Shown here: in pieces, positions 1 to 6,240 of the stretch
Position numbering within the stretch: position 1 is the stretch's first letter
Layout of the letters: every line of letters starts with the position of its first letter
Assembly (NCBI GenBank): GCA_025356735.1
Contig: JANXRT010000348.1
Span: forward strand, 1 to 6,830
Length of the DNA stretch: 6,830 nt
Direction: 5' to 3'
Source: Acetobacteraceae bacterium
GTDB taxonomy: Bacteria > Pseudomonadota > Alphaproteobacteria > Acetobacterales > Acetobacteraceae
The notes under the pieces: generated by a model
What the model saw: the letters and a program-made list of their open reading frames with translations, nothing else
Told to the model about the DNA's origin: nothing
Database searches by the model: none
Translations under genes and position numbers: made by a program

Positions 1-33
1 AACCAGGCGGAAATTCCTGGGCTTCTGCATCCA

Positions 34-49
34 AGGCAAGGACATTGCT
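34..49 (+). promoter_or_regulatory. candidate sigma-54 (RpoN) -24/-12 promoter
   Basis: The sequence AGGCAAGGACATTGCT matches the consensus TGGCACG-N4-TTGCW at all but two defined positions (first T is A, the C is A). It has the diagnostic GG (35-36) and GC (47-48) separated by exactly 10 bp. It points toward dusB-ntrB-ntrC-ntrY-ntrX and would start transcription near base 59-60, leaving a leader of about 53 nt before the ATG at 113. NtrC, encoded downstream, carries the GAFTGA loop needed to activate such promoters, so autoregulation is plausible. Only 33 bp upstream are visible, so enhancer sites cannot be assessed. The match is seen directly; function is inferred, and such matches also occur by chance. 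Confidence 0.4.
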
Positions 50-70
50 GGCCGGACATTAAATCGTTCC

Positions 71-103
71 ATGAAGATTGCGCGGGATCGTGCAGAGCAG
101 TAG
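71..103 (+). other. possible 10-codon leader ORF ahead of dusB
   Basis: An ATG at 71 opens a reading frame encoding MKIARDRAEQ and stops at TAG (101-103), 9 bp before the dusB ATG. The frame is also open from 71 back to the window edge, so it could equally be the tail of a truncated upstream reading frame. There is no convincing Shine-Dalgarno sequence. If transcription began near base 59 there would be only about 11 nt of leader. Its stop codon sits in the loop of the hairpin at 95-110. It is listed because it sits in the leader of a regulatory operon; evidence of translation is weak. Confidence 0.12.
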
Positions 104-110
104 TTTGCTC
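95..110 (+). other. small inverted repeat just upstream of the dusB start
   Basis: GAGCA (95-99) and TGCTC (106-110) form a perfect 5-bp stem around the 6-nt loop GTAGTT, ending 2 bp before the ATG at 113. In RNA it could occlude ribosome binding. There is no U tract after it, so it is not a terminator. A stem this short is easily found by chance. Confidence 0.2.
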
Positions 111-112
111 AA

Positions 113-1240
113 ATGATGGGCACATTGATTGGCAATTCTGCATCTCCTGTTGCGCCAGGGCCACTCGGAATAGGGCACCGGCCACTCGGCTCGATAAGCC
201 TGGCGAGCACCGTGAATATCGAGACGCCGGTGATCCTGGCGCCGATGTCGGGCGTCACCGACCTGCCATTCCGGAGCCTGGCGCGCGAGCAGGGTGCCGG
301 GCTGGTCGTATCGGAGATGATCGCCTCCTGGGCGATGGTTCGTGAGAACCGCAACACCCTGCGCATGGCCGAAGTCGATTCTGTGCCCGGCGTGCCCAAT
401 GCTGTGCAGCTCGCCGGCTGCGACCCGCAGGCCATGGCCGAGGCGGCACGGATCGCGGTCGATCTCGGCGCCGACATCATCGACATCAACTTGGGCTGCC
501 CGGTGAAGAAGGTCGCCGTCGGCCAGGCCGCGGGCTCGGCGCTCATGCGTGACGAAGCGGCGGCGGCCCGGATACTGGAGGCGACGGTGCGCGCCGTCCC
601 AGTCCCGGTGACCTTGAAGATGCGCATGGGCTGGGACCACGCCAACCTCAACGCGCCAAGCCTGGCCCGCATCGCCGAGGCCGCAGGCATCCGCATGCTG
701 ACCGTGCACGGCCGCACCCGGCAGCAGTTCTACACCGGAATCGCGGACTGGGACTTCATCGCCGGCGTCAAGGCGGCGGTTAGCCTTCCGGTGATCGCCA
801 ACGGCGACATCCTGACCGAGGCGGATGCCGCGGAAGCCTTGCGGCGGTCGGGCGCCGACGGCGTGATGATCGGGCGTGGCTGCTACGGCAGGCCGTGGTT
901 CCCGGCCCAGGTGGCGCATTTTCTGAAATTCGGCGTGCGGTTGGCGGAGCCGCCGCTGTCGTGCCAGAAAAACATCATATTGAGCCATTATGACGCGATG
1001 ATGCGGCACTTCGGCTGCGGTCCGGGCATGCGGCTGGCGCGCAAGCACATCGCCTGGTATTCGCGCGGCCTGCCGGGCTCGGCGGAGTTCCGCGCCGCGG
1101 TGATGCGCCTCGGCGATCCGGATGCCGTCGTCGCGGCGATCCACCGGTTCTTTGATCCGATGATCGAGCGCAACCTCGTTCGGGCCGCGGGCGATGACGG
1201 ACGAATGCAAGTTCTTTCCGAAACGGCACAAGCGGCATGA
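113..1240 (+). CDS. dusB: tRNA-dihydrouridine synthase, DusB/NifR3 type
   Basis: An FMN-dependent, NADPH-using enzyme that reduces specific uridines in the D-loop of tRNA to dihydrouridine in the cytoplasm. The TIM barrel begins at VILAPMSGVTDLPFR (from about residue 40). The catalytic-cysteine motif is DINLGCPVKKV (C129), followed by the GSALMRD segment. FMN/tRNA-site elements are TLKMRMGWD (K169), TVHGRTRQQFYTG (H199), ANGDI (N230) and GVMIGRGCYGRPW. The C-terminal helical tRNA-binding domain contains RLARKHIAWYSRGLPGS. At 375 residues it is somewhat longer than typical DusB (about 320-350) because of an extended N-terminus. The ATG at 113 is the first in frame, but it has no clear ribosome binding site and GTG 212 is a possible later start, so the N-terminus is uncertain. 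It overlaps ntrB by ATGA. This is the nifR3 of alphaproteobacterial nifR3-ntrBC operons; its link to nitrogen control is positional, and no direct regulatory role is established. Confidence 0.96.
   Translation: MMGTLIGNSASPVAPGPLGIGHRPLGSISLASTVNIETPVILAPMSGVTDLPFRSLAREQGAGLVVSEMIASWAMVRENRNTLRMAEVDSVPGVPNAVQLAGCDPQAMAEAARIAVDLGADIIDINLGCPVKKVAVGQAAGSALMRDEAAAARILEATVRAVPVPVTLKMRMGWDHANLNAPSLARIAEAAGIRMLTVHGRTRQQFYTGIADWDFIAGVKAAVSLPVIANGDILTEADAAEALRRSGADGVMIGRGCYGRPWFPAQVAHFLKFGVRLAEPPLSCQKNIILSHYDAMMRHFGCGPGMRLARKHIAWYSRGLPGSAEFRAAVMRLGDPDAVVAAIHRFFDPMIERNLVRAAGDDGRMQVLSETAQAA
159..189 (+). repeat. 10-bp direct repeat, 21-bp period, at the 5' end of dusB
   Basis: GGCCACTCGG occurs at 159-168 and again at 180-189, start-to-start 21 bp, about two helical turns. 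In the dusB frame both copies read (G/R)PLG because 21 is a multiple of three. The repeat lies in the poorly conserved N-terminal extension before the barrel. If translation starts at GTG 212 instead of ATG 113, it would be in the leader and could be an operator. A chance or slippage duplication is equally possible. Confidence 0.5.
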
Positions 1241-2412
1241 GCGGAACCCTGACGCGTCGGGTTCTGGCAGCCGTCGGCCGCGACAGGCGTTCCGCCAACC
1301 GGCCGGCGACCGACCTGAACGAAGCGGCGAGGCGTCCGCCGGATCCCGGCTTGATCCTAGGCGCGATGCAGGTGCCGGTGGTCCTGCTCGACCGCGATAA
1401 CGGCTTCAGATTCGTCAATCAGGCCGCCGAGCAGTTCCTTGGCGTGTCGGCGCAGCAACTGGCGCAACTCCGGCTCGGCGACCTGCTGCCGCACGACAAT
1501 CCGATCTTCATGCTGATCGCGCAGGTCCGCGGCCATGGCGTGACGGTGTCCGATCACGACCTCACGCTGGAAAGCCTGCGCCTGAACAAGGTCGGGATCA
1601 CCGTTCAGGGCTCGGCACTGCCGGAGGAGGAGGGCTGCGTGCTGCTGGTCCTGCAGGATGCCTCCGCCGCTCGGGCGCTGGATCGTCAGCTGGCATTCCG
1701 CGGTGCCGCCCGCAGCGTCACCGGCATGGCGGCGATCCTGGCGCATGAGATCAAGAACCCGCTATCGGGAATTCGCGGCGCCGCACAGCTGCTGGAAGCG
1801 AGCGTGGCCGAGCCGGACCGCGAGCTTGCGGTGCTGATCCGAGACGAGGCCGACCGCATCCACGAATTGGTCGATCGGATGGAGGTGTTCTCCGAAAAGC
1901 CGATCGTTCGCACCGCCGTCAACATTCACCGCGTGCTGGAACATGTCCGCAAGCTGGCGCAATCCGGGTTCGCAGCCCATGTCCGATTCGTCGAGGTTTA
2001 CGATCCGTCGCTGCCGTCGGTGTGGGGCAACCGCGATCAGCTTGTCCAGGTGCTGCTCAACCTGGTCAAGAACGCCGCCGAGGCGGTGACGGCGCCGGAA
2101 ATCGGCCACCCCGAGATCACCCTGTCCACCGGGTTCCAGCATGGCGTGCGGATCGCGATACCGGGCGCGGCGAAGCGAATCGACCTGCCGCTGGTGGTGT
2201 CGGTGCGCGACAACGGTCCGGGCATTTCCGATGACATCAAGCCGCATCTGTTCGATCCCTTCATCAGCACCAAGCCCTCGGGCAGCGGCCTCGGGCTTGC
2301 ACTGGTCGCCAAGATCGTCGGCGACCACGGCGGTTTGATCGAGGTCGAAACCCGGCCCGGCCGCACCGAGTTCCGCCTTCATCTGCCTGTGCTGGACGAG
2401 GATGCGTGCTGA
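1237..2412 (+). CDS. ntrB: nitrogen regulation sensor histidine kinase/phosphatase NtrB (NRII)
   Basis: Soluble cytoplasmic kinase that phosphorylates NtrC under nitrogen limitation and promotes its dephosphorylation when PII protein signals nitrogen excess. There are no membrane segments. After a basic tail of about 35 residues comes a PAS domain (about 38-150, starting near AMQVPVVLLDRDNGFRFVNQ). The H-box ILAHEIKNPLSGIRGAAQLL follows with phospho-acceptor H170. The ATPase domain has the N-box NLVKNAAEAV (N279), the G1 box VRDNGPGIS (D325) and GSGLGLALVAKIVGDHGG (glycines from 349). Length 391 is usual for alphaproteobacterial NtrB. The HGVRIAIPGAAKRIDLPL insert ahead of the G1 box is typical of the alphaproteobacterial subfamily. 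The ATG overlaps the dusB stop as ATGA and lacks a strong ribosome binding site, so translational coupling to dusB is likely. The order dusB-ntrB-ntrC and the domain set make the assignment firm. Confidence 0.96.
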   Translation: MSGTLTRRVLAAVGRDRRSANRPATDLNEAARRPPDPGLILGAMQVPVVLLDRDNGFRFVNQAAEQFLGVSAQQLAQLRLGDLLPHDNPIFMLIAQVRGHGVTVSDHDLTLESLRLNKVGITVQGSALPEEEGCVLLVLQDASAARALDRQLAFRGAARSVTGMAAILAHEIKNPLSGIRGAAQLLEASVAEPDRELAVLIRDEADRIHELVDRMEVFSEKPIVRTAVNIHRVLEHVRKLAQSGFAAHVRFVEVYDPSLPSVWGNRDQLVQVLLNLVKNAAEAVTAPEIGHPEITLSTGFQHGVRIAIPGAAKRIDLPLVVSVRDNGPGISDDIKPHLFDPFISTKPSGSGLGLALVAKIVGDHGGLIEVETRPGRTEFRLHLPVLDEDAC

Positions 2413-2474
2413 ATGATTGCCGCTCCGAGATGAGTGAGTTCGAGGCCAACCATGGGATTCTACGACAGATATGA
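2413..2474 (+). other. two tiny ORFs linking the ntrB stop to the ntrC start
   Basis: Directly after the ntrB stop (TGA 2410-2412), an ATG at 2413 opens MIAAPR, which ends at TGA 2431-2433. That stop overlaps ATG 2430 as ATGA, opening MSEFEANHGILRQI, which ends at TGA 2472-2474. This last stop overlaps the ntrC ATG (2471) as ATGA. An unbroken chain of adjacent or overlapping stops and starts therefore crosses the whole intergenic gap. Neither peptide resembles anything known and neither has a clear Shine-Dalgarno sequence. A role as a termination-reinitiation relay is inference. The arrangement itself is read directly; chance is a real alternative because ATGA is a common tetramer. Confidence 0.25.
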
Positions 2475-3922
2475 CCCCGCCGACCGTTCTCATTGCCGAT
2501 GATGACCGCTCCATCCGAACGGTGCTGACCCAGGCGCTTGGGCGGTCCGGCTACCAGGTTCGCAGCACCGGCACGGCGGCCACCCTGTGGCGTTGGGTGG
2601 AGGAGGGCGAGGGCGACTTGGTCATCACCGACGTGATGATGCCCGACGAGAACGGGCTCGACCTGATCCCGCGCATCCGGGCCAAGCGTCCCGATTTGCG
2701 GGTGATCGTCATGAGCGCGCAGTCCACCTTGATGACCGCGGTTAAGGCGGCCGAGCGCGGCGCTTTCGAATATCTGCCCAAGCCGTTCGATCTGAAAGAG
2801 CTTCTGCTGGTCGTCGGCCGCGCGCTGGCTGCACCGGCGGAGCCGGGATCGATCGTCGTCGCCGACGTGCACGAGATGGAGGAGCGGCGCCTGCCGCTGA
2901 TCGGGCGCAGCGCCGCGATGCAGGAAATCTACCGCACTATCGCGCGGCTCACCACGGCCGACCTCACCGTGATGATCAACGGCGAGAGCGGCACCGGCAA
3001 GGAACTGGTGGCGCGCGCGCTGCACGATTACGGCAAGCGCCGCGGCGGCCCGTTCATCGCCATCAACATGGCGGCGATCCCGCGCGAGCTGATCGAGAGC
3101 GAACTGTTCGGCCACGAGCGCGGCGCCTTCACCGGCGCCACCAACCGCAGCCAGGGAAGGTTCGAGCAGGCCAGCGGCGGCACGCTGTTCCTGGACGAGA
3201 TCGGCGACATGCCGCCCGAGGCGCAGACCCGGCTGCTGCGGGTGCTGCAGGAAGGCGAGTTTACCTCGGTTGGTGGCCGCAACCCGATCAAGGCCAACGT
3301 CCGCATCATCGCCGCCACCCATCGCGACCTGCGCGCCGCGATCCGTCAGGGTCAGTTCCGCGAGGATTTGTTCTACCGGCTGAACGTCGTGCCGATCCGG
3401 CTGCCGCCGCTGCGCGAACGCTCCGAGGACATCCCGCCGCTGGCCCGCCACTTCCTGGACCGCGCGCGCGCCGACGGGCTGCCGGCGAAGTCGCTCGACA
3501 CCAGCGCGCTCGACCGGATGCGCAACCATCGCTGGCCGGGCAACGTGCGCGAACTGGAAAACCTGATGCGGCGGCTGGCGGCGCTCTATCCCCAGGAGAC
3601 CATCACCGCCGAGGTGATCCACACCGAGCTTGCCGATGTCGCGATGGACGCCGAGCCCGCTGCGGCGGCTGGACCCGAGAAGCTGGCCGGCGCCGTCGAG
3701 CGGCACATCCGCCAGTTCCTCGCGGCCCATGAGGACGGGCTTGCGCCGTCGGGAATTTACGACCGGGTGATTGCCGAGGTCGAGCGGCCGCTGATCCAGA
3801 TGACCCTGGCCGCGACCCGCGGCAACCAGATCAAGGCCGCGGCAATGCTGGGACTCAATCGCAATACCCTGCGCAAGAAAATCCGGGACCTCGAGATACC
3901 GGTGGTGCGCGGCATTCCATGA
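2471..3922 (+). CDS. ntrC: nitrogen regulation response regulator NtrC (NRI), sigma-54 activator
   Basis: DNA-binding regulator, phosphorylated by NtrB, that drives sigma-54 RNA polymerase at nitrogen-assimilation promoters. The receiver domain (about 4-120) has acidic residues D10-D12, phospho-acceptor D54 in ITDVMMPDENG, S82, Y101 and K104, the same numbering as enterobacterial NtrC. The AAA+ domain (about 141-380) has Walker A GESGTGKE (171-178), an intact sigma-54-contact loop GAFTGA (218-223), Walker B GGTLFLDEIGD (236-246) and the sensor motif RWPGNVRELENL in the form HRWPGNVRELENL. The C-terminal Fis-type helix-turn-helix (about 450-478) contains GNQIKAAAMLGLNRNTLRKKI. At 483 residues it is full length. 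The ATG is fixed by an in-frame upstream stop (TGA 2435-2437) with no earlier ATG; the ribosome binding site is weak. The intact GAFTGA separates it from the Rhodobacter-type NtrC that works without sigma-54. Confidence 0.97.
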   Translation: MTPPTVLIADDDRSIRTVLTQALGRSGYQVRSTGTAATLWRWVEEGEGDLVITDVMMPDENGLDLIPRIRAKRPDLRVIVMSAQSTLMTAVKAAERGAFEYLPKPFDLKELLLVVGRALAAPAEPGSIVVADVHEMEERRLPLIGRSAAMQEIYRTIARLTTADLTVMINGESGTGKELVARALHDYGKRRGGPFIAINMAAIPRELIESELFGHERGAFTGATNRSQGRFEQASGGTLFLDEIGDMPPEAQTRLLRVLQEGEFTSVGGRNPIKANVRIIAATHRDLRAAIRQGQFREDLFYRLNVVPIRLPPLRERSEDIPPLARHFLDRARADGLPAKSLDTSALDRMRNHRWPGNVRELENLMRRLAALYPQETITAEVIHTELADVAMDAEPAAAAGPEKLAGAVERHIRQFLAAHEDGLAPSGIYDRVIAEVERPLIQMTLAATRGNQIKAAAMLGLNRNTLRKKIRDLEIPVVRGIP

Positions 3923-6225
3923 ACGTCGCGCCGGACCGAACGACGCTGCAGGCTGAGCACAGCGCCAGCGTGGCCCCGCCAACCCGACGGGAGCGCTCGC
4001 TGCCGCAACGCATCGGCGATGCCGCACTCGGCAAGATCGCGACGCTGCTGCTGGCCGCAGCGGCGCTTGGCGTCAGCATAGCGACCTTCATCCTGATCGT
4101 GCACGGCACGCCGCTCAGCCTCGGGCCGGGCCTGGGCGTCGGGCTGGTGCTGGCCAACGTCTCGGTGCTGCTGCTGCTGGGCGCGGTGCTGGCAGGCCGG
4201 CTGACCCGGGTTTGGGTCGAGCGCCGTCGTGGCTCGGCCGGTGCCCGGCTGCATGTCCAGCTCGTGCTGCTGTTCAGCGGCGTCGCGGTGGCACCGACCA
4301 TCGTGGTCGCGGTCTTCGCCGTCGTGTTCTTCCATTTCGGCATCCAGTCCTGGTTCAACGATCCGGTGCGCGCCGCTCTCGACCAGTCGCTGCAGGCGTC
4401 TCGCGGTTATCTGGAGGAGCATCGCAACAACATCCGCGCGGTGGCGCTGGAAATGGGCAACGACCTCACCCGCGCCGGCCACATCCTGGCTGCCGACCCA
4501 TCGGCCTTCGCCGACGTACTGGCGACGCAGACGACCCTGCGCGGCCTGACCGAGGCGGTGATCTTCGAGCCGGTCACCGGCCAGGTCATGGCCTCGGCCG
4601 GCATCTTCGCCGGCGTCGGTTCCGATGCGACGCCCTCCTGGGTCACCGAACGTGCCCGGGCGGGCGAGGTGGTGGTGCTGAACGACGAGGACGGCGCCGG
4701 CGTGCGCGCCGTGGTGCAGCTGGAAAGCACGCCGCCGCTGATGCTGCTGATCGGCCGGCCTGTGGATCCGTCGATCCTCGCCTACATGAACCACACCGAG
4801 GCGGCAGTCGCCGAATATCGCCGGCTGGATGAAAACCGCTCCTGGCTGCAGATCACCTTTGCCTGGATCTTCGCTGTCGTCGCCTTGCTGGTGCTGTCGG
4901 CCGCGGTGCTGATTGGCCTTGTCATGGCCAACCAGATTGCCCGCCCGATCGGCCGGCTGATCCACGCCGCCGAGCGGGTGCGCGGCGGCGATCTCGACGT
5001 GCGTGTGCCTGAGGCCCGCACCCAGGACGAGATCGCCGGCCTGTCGCGCGCCTTCAACCGCATGACCGGCCAGCTGGCGGCGCAGCGCACCGAGCTGATG
5101 GACGCCTACAGCCAGATCGACGATCGCCGGCGATTTACCGAGACCGTGCTGTCAGGGGTTTCGGCGGGGGTGATCGGGCTCGACGCGCAAGGCTGCATCG
5201 AGCTGCCCAACCGCGCGGCCCGCGAGTTGCTCGACACCGACTTGCTGGCGGCCGTCGGCCACGAGCTCGGCGACATCGTACCGGAGTTTTCGAGGTTGGT
5301 CGCCGAAGCTAAGTCGGCGCCCGAGCGCGCCCACACCGCCGAGGTCCAAATCGGCCCGCCGACCCGCCGCCGCACGCTTCTGCTGCGGATCGGCGCCGAC
5401 CTGACGGGCGGGCGGGCCGACGGCTTCGTTGCCACCTTCGACGATATCACAGAGCTGCAATCGGCCCAGCGCAAGGCCGCCTGGACTGATGTGGCGCGGC
5501 GCATCGCGCATGAGATCAAGAACCCGCTGACGCCGATCCAGCTCTCGGCCGAGCGGCTAAAGCGACGGTTTGCGCGCGAGATCACCTCCGATCCGGAGAC
5601 CTTCGCGCAATGCGCCGACACCATTGTGCGCAGCGTGGCCGACATCGCGCGGCTGGTCGATGAATTTTCCAACTTCGCCCGAATGCCGCTGCCGGTGATC
5701 CGGCCCGAGGATATCGGCCGCGTCGTGCGTGAGGCGCTGATCCTGCAGAGAACCGCCCGGCCGCAGATCGCTTGGAGCACGGAAATCTCCGATGTCGGCC
5801 CGATCGTGCCATGCGACCGCCGGCTGATCGGCCAGGCACTGACCAATCTGCTGCAGAACGCGGCCGATGCGGTAGCCATGCGCCCGGGCGGTGGGCGCAT
5901 CCGCCTGGCGGTCCGCACGGTCGGCCAAAACGTAAGGCTTAGCGTCAGCGACGACGGCATCGGCCTGCCGGCTGAGGATCGCGCCAAGCTGACCGAGCCC
6001 TATGTCACCCACAAGCCGAAGGGAACCGGCCTTGGATTGGCCATTGTGAAGAAGATAATGGAAGATCACGGCGGTGACGTGCTACTCGAGGATCGCGTTC
6101 CCGGACCCGGCACGGTGGCTACCCTGATACTTCCGGTGGCGATCCTGCAATCGACCGCTGCTGCCCAACCTGCCGCGGTAACGGACTATTCACCAACGGC
6201 CCATTCATCAGCAGGTCGAACTTGA
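3919..6225 (+). CDS. ntrY: membrane sensor histidine kinase NtrY
   Basis: Inner-membrane kinase that phosphorylates NtrX; in other alphaproteobacteria NtrYX is tied to nitrate/nitrogen metabolism, redox and envelope responses. Three hydrophobic segments (about 40-61, 71-93, 113-139) precede an extracytoplasmic region (about 140-311), followed by a fourth segment (about 312-336). A HAMP domain (about 336-388, ARPIGRLIHAAERVRGGDLDV) and a PAS domain (about 406-515) follow. The H-box VARRIAHEIKNPLTPIQLSAERL has phospho-acceptor H531, and the NtrY-type DEFSNFARMP segment follows. ATPase motifs are the N-box NLLQNAADAV (N647), SDDGIGLP (D678) and GTGLGLAIVKKIMEDHGG (from 702). At 768 residues it is normal for the family. 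The last 25 or so residues are low-complexity and probably unstructured. The start overlaps the ntrC stop as ATGA, which ties its translation to ntrC. The ligand of the sensor region cannot be told from sequence. Confidence 0.96.
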   Translation: MNVAPDRTTLQAEHSASVAPPTRRERSLPQRIGDAALGKIATLLLAAAALGVSIATFILIVHGTPLSLGPGLGVGLVLANVSVLLLLGAVLAGRLTRVWVERRRGSAGARLHVQLVLLFSGVAVAPTIVVAVFAVVFFHFGIQSWFNDPVRAALDQSLQASRGYLEEHRNNIRAVALEMGNDLTRAGHILAADPSAFADVLATQTTLRGLTEAVIFEPVTGQVMASAGIFAGVGSDATPSWVTERARAGEVVVLNDEDGAGVRAVVQLESTPPLMLLIGRPVDPSILAYMNHTEAAVAEYRRLDENRSWLQITFAWIFAVVALLVLSAAVLIGLVMANQIARPIGRLIHAAERVRGGDLDVRVPEARTQDEIAGLSRAFNRMTGQLAAQRTELMDAYSQIDDRRRFTETVLSGVSAGVIGLDAQGCIELPNRAARELLDTDLLAAVGHELGDIVPEFSRLVAEAKSAPERAHTAEVQIGPPTRRRTLLLRIGADLTGGRADGFVATFDDITELQSAQRKAAWTDVARRIAHEIKNPLTPIQLSAERLKRRFAREITSDPETFAQCADTIVRSVADIARLVDEFSNFARMPLPVIRPEDIGRVVREALILQRTARPQIAWSTEISDVGPIVPCDRRLIGQALTNLLQNAADAVAMRPGGGRIRLAVRTVGQNVRLSVSDDGIGLPAEDRAKLTEPYVTHKPKGTGLGLAIVKKIMEDHGGDVLLEDRVPGPGTVATLILPVAILQSTAAAQPAAVTDYSPTAHSSAGRT

Positions 6226-6240
6226 GCGGGCGGTGTCCGG

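Larger units (their letters stand above)
1741..5528 (+). repeat. exact 23-bp direct repeat in the ntrB and ntrY H-boxes
   Basis: Bases 1741-1763 (ntrB) and 5506-5528 (ntrY) are identical over 23 bp and in the same reading phase, both encoding AHEIKNPL around the phospho-acceptor histidine. Flanking bases differ on both sides. The protein motif is conserved between paralogs, but identical choice at every codon is more than the motif requires. Strong codon bias may explain it; local gene conversion is the alternative. The coordinates span both copies; only the ends are the repeat. Confidence 0.8.

Noticed and set aside
1..70. Tail of an upstream gene such as ispDF, often found before dusB in alphaproteobacteria
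   Set aside because: The + strand frames here give short peptides without any recognisable C-terminal motif, and the visible stretch is too short to support a call.
79..94. NtrC-site-like dyad TGCGC-N6-GTGCA in the dusB leader
   Set aside because: The half-sites are one base closer than in the NtrC consensus (TGC-N11-GCA) and the inner bases are not symmetric. It is also downstream of the promoter candidate, so it is too weak to call.
59..1231. Long minus-strand open frame of about 390 codons opposite dusB
   Set aside because: It is antisense to a gene with clear family motifs, its translation is arginine/histidine-rich low-complexity sequence with no recognisable domain, and such frames are usual opposite high-GC coding DNA.
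2413..2470. Terminator or promoter between ntrB and ntrC
   Set aside because: I see no GC-rich stem followed by a T tract and no convincing -35/-10 or -24/-12 pair in the gap.
2452..2502. Another small ORF (ATG 2452, 16 codons) overlapping the ntrC start
   Set aside because: It overlaps ntrC out of frame, has no ribosome binding site and does not take part in the stop/start chain; probably chance.
2264..4027. Minus-strand open frame of 587 codons opposite ntrC, longer than ntrC itself
   Set aside because: Length alone misleads at this GC content. The translation has no recognised motif and spans the ends of three real genes, whereas ntrC has all its diagnostic motifs.
3757..4965. Minus-strand open frame of about 400 codons opposite ntrC/ntrY
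   Set aside because: Same pattern: a Gln/His/Arg-rich shadow with no domain, antisense to the transmembrane and sensor region of ntrY.
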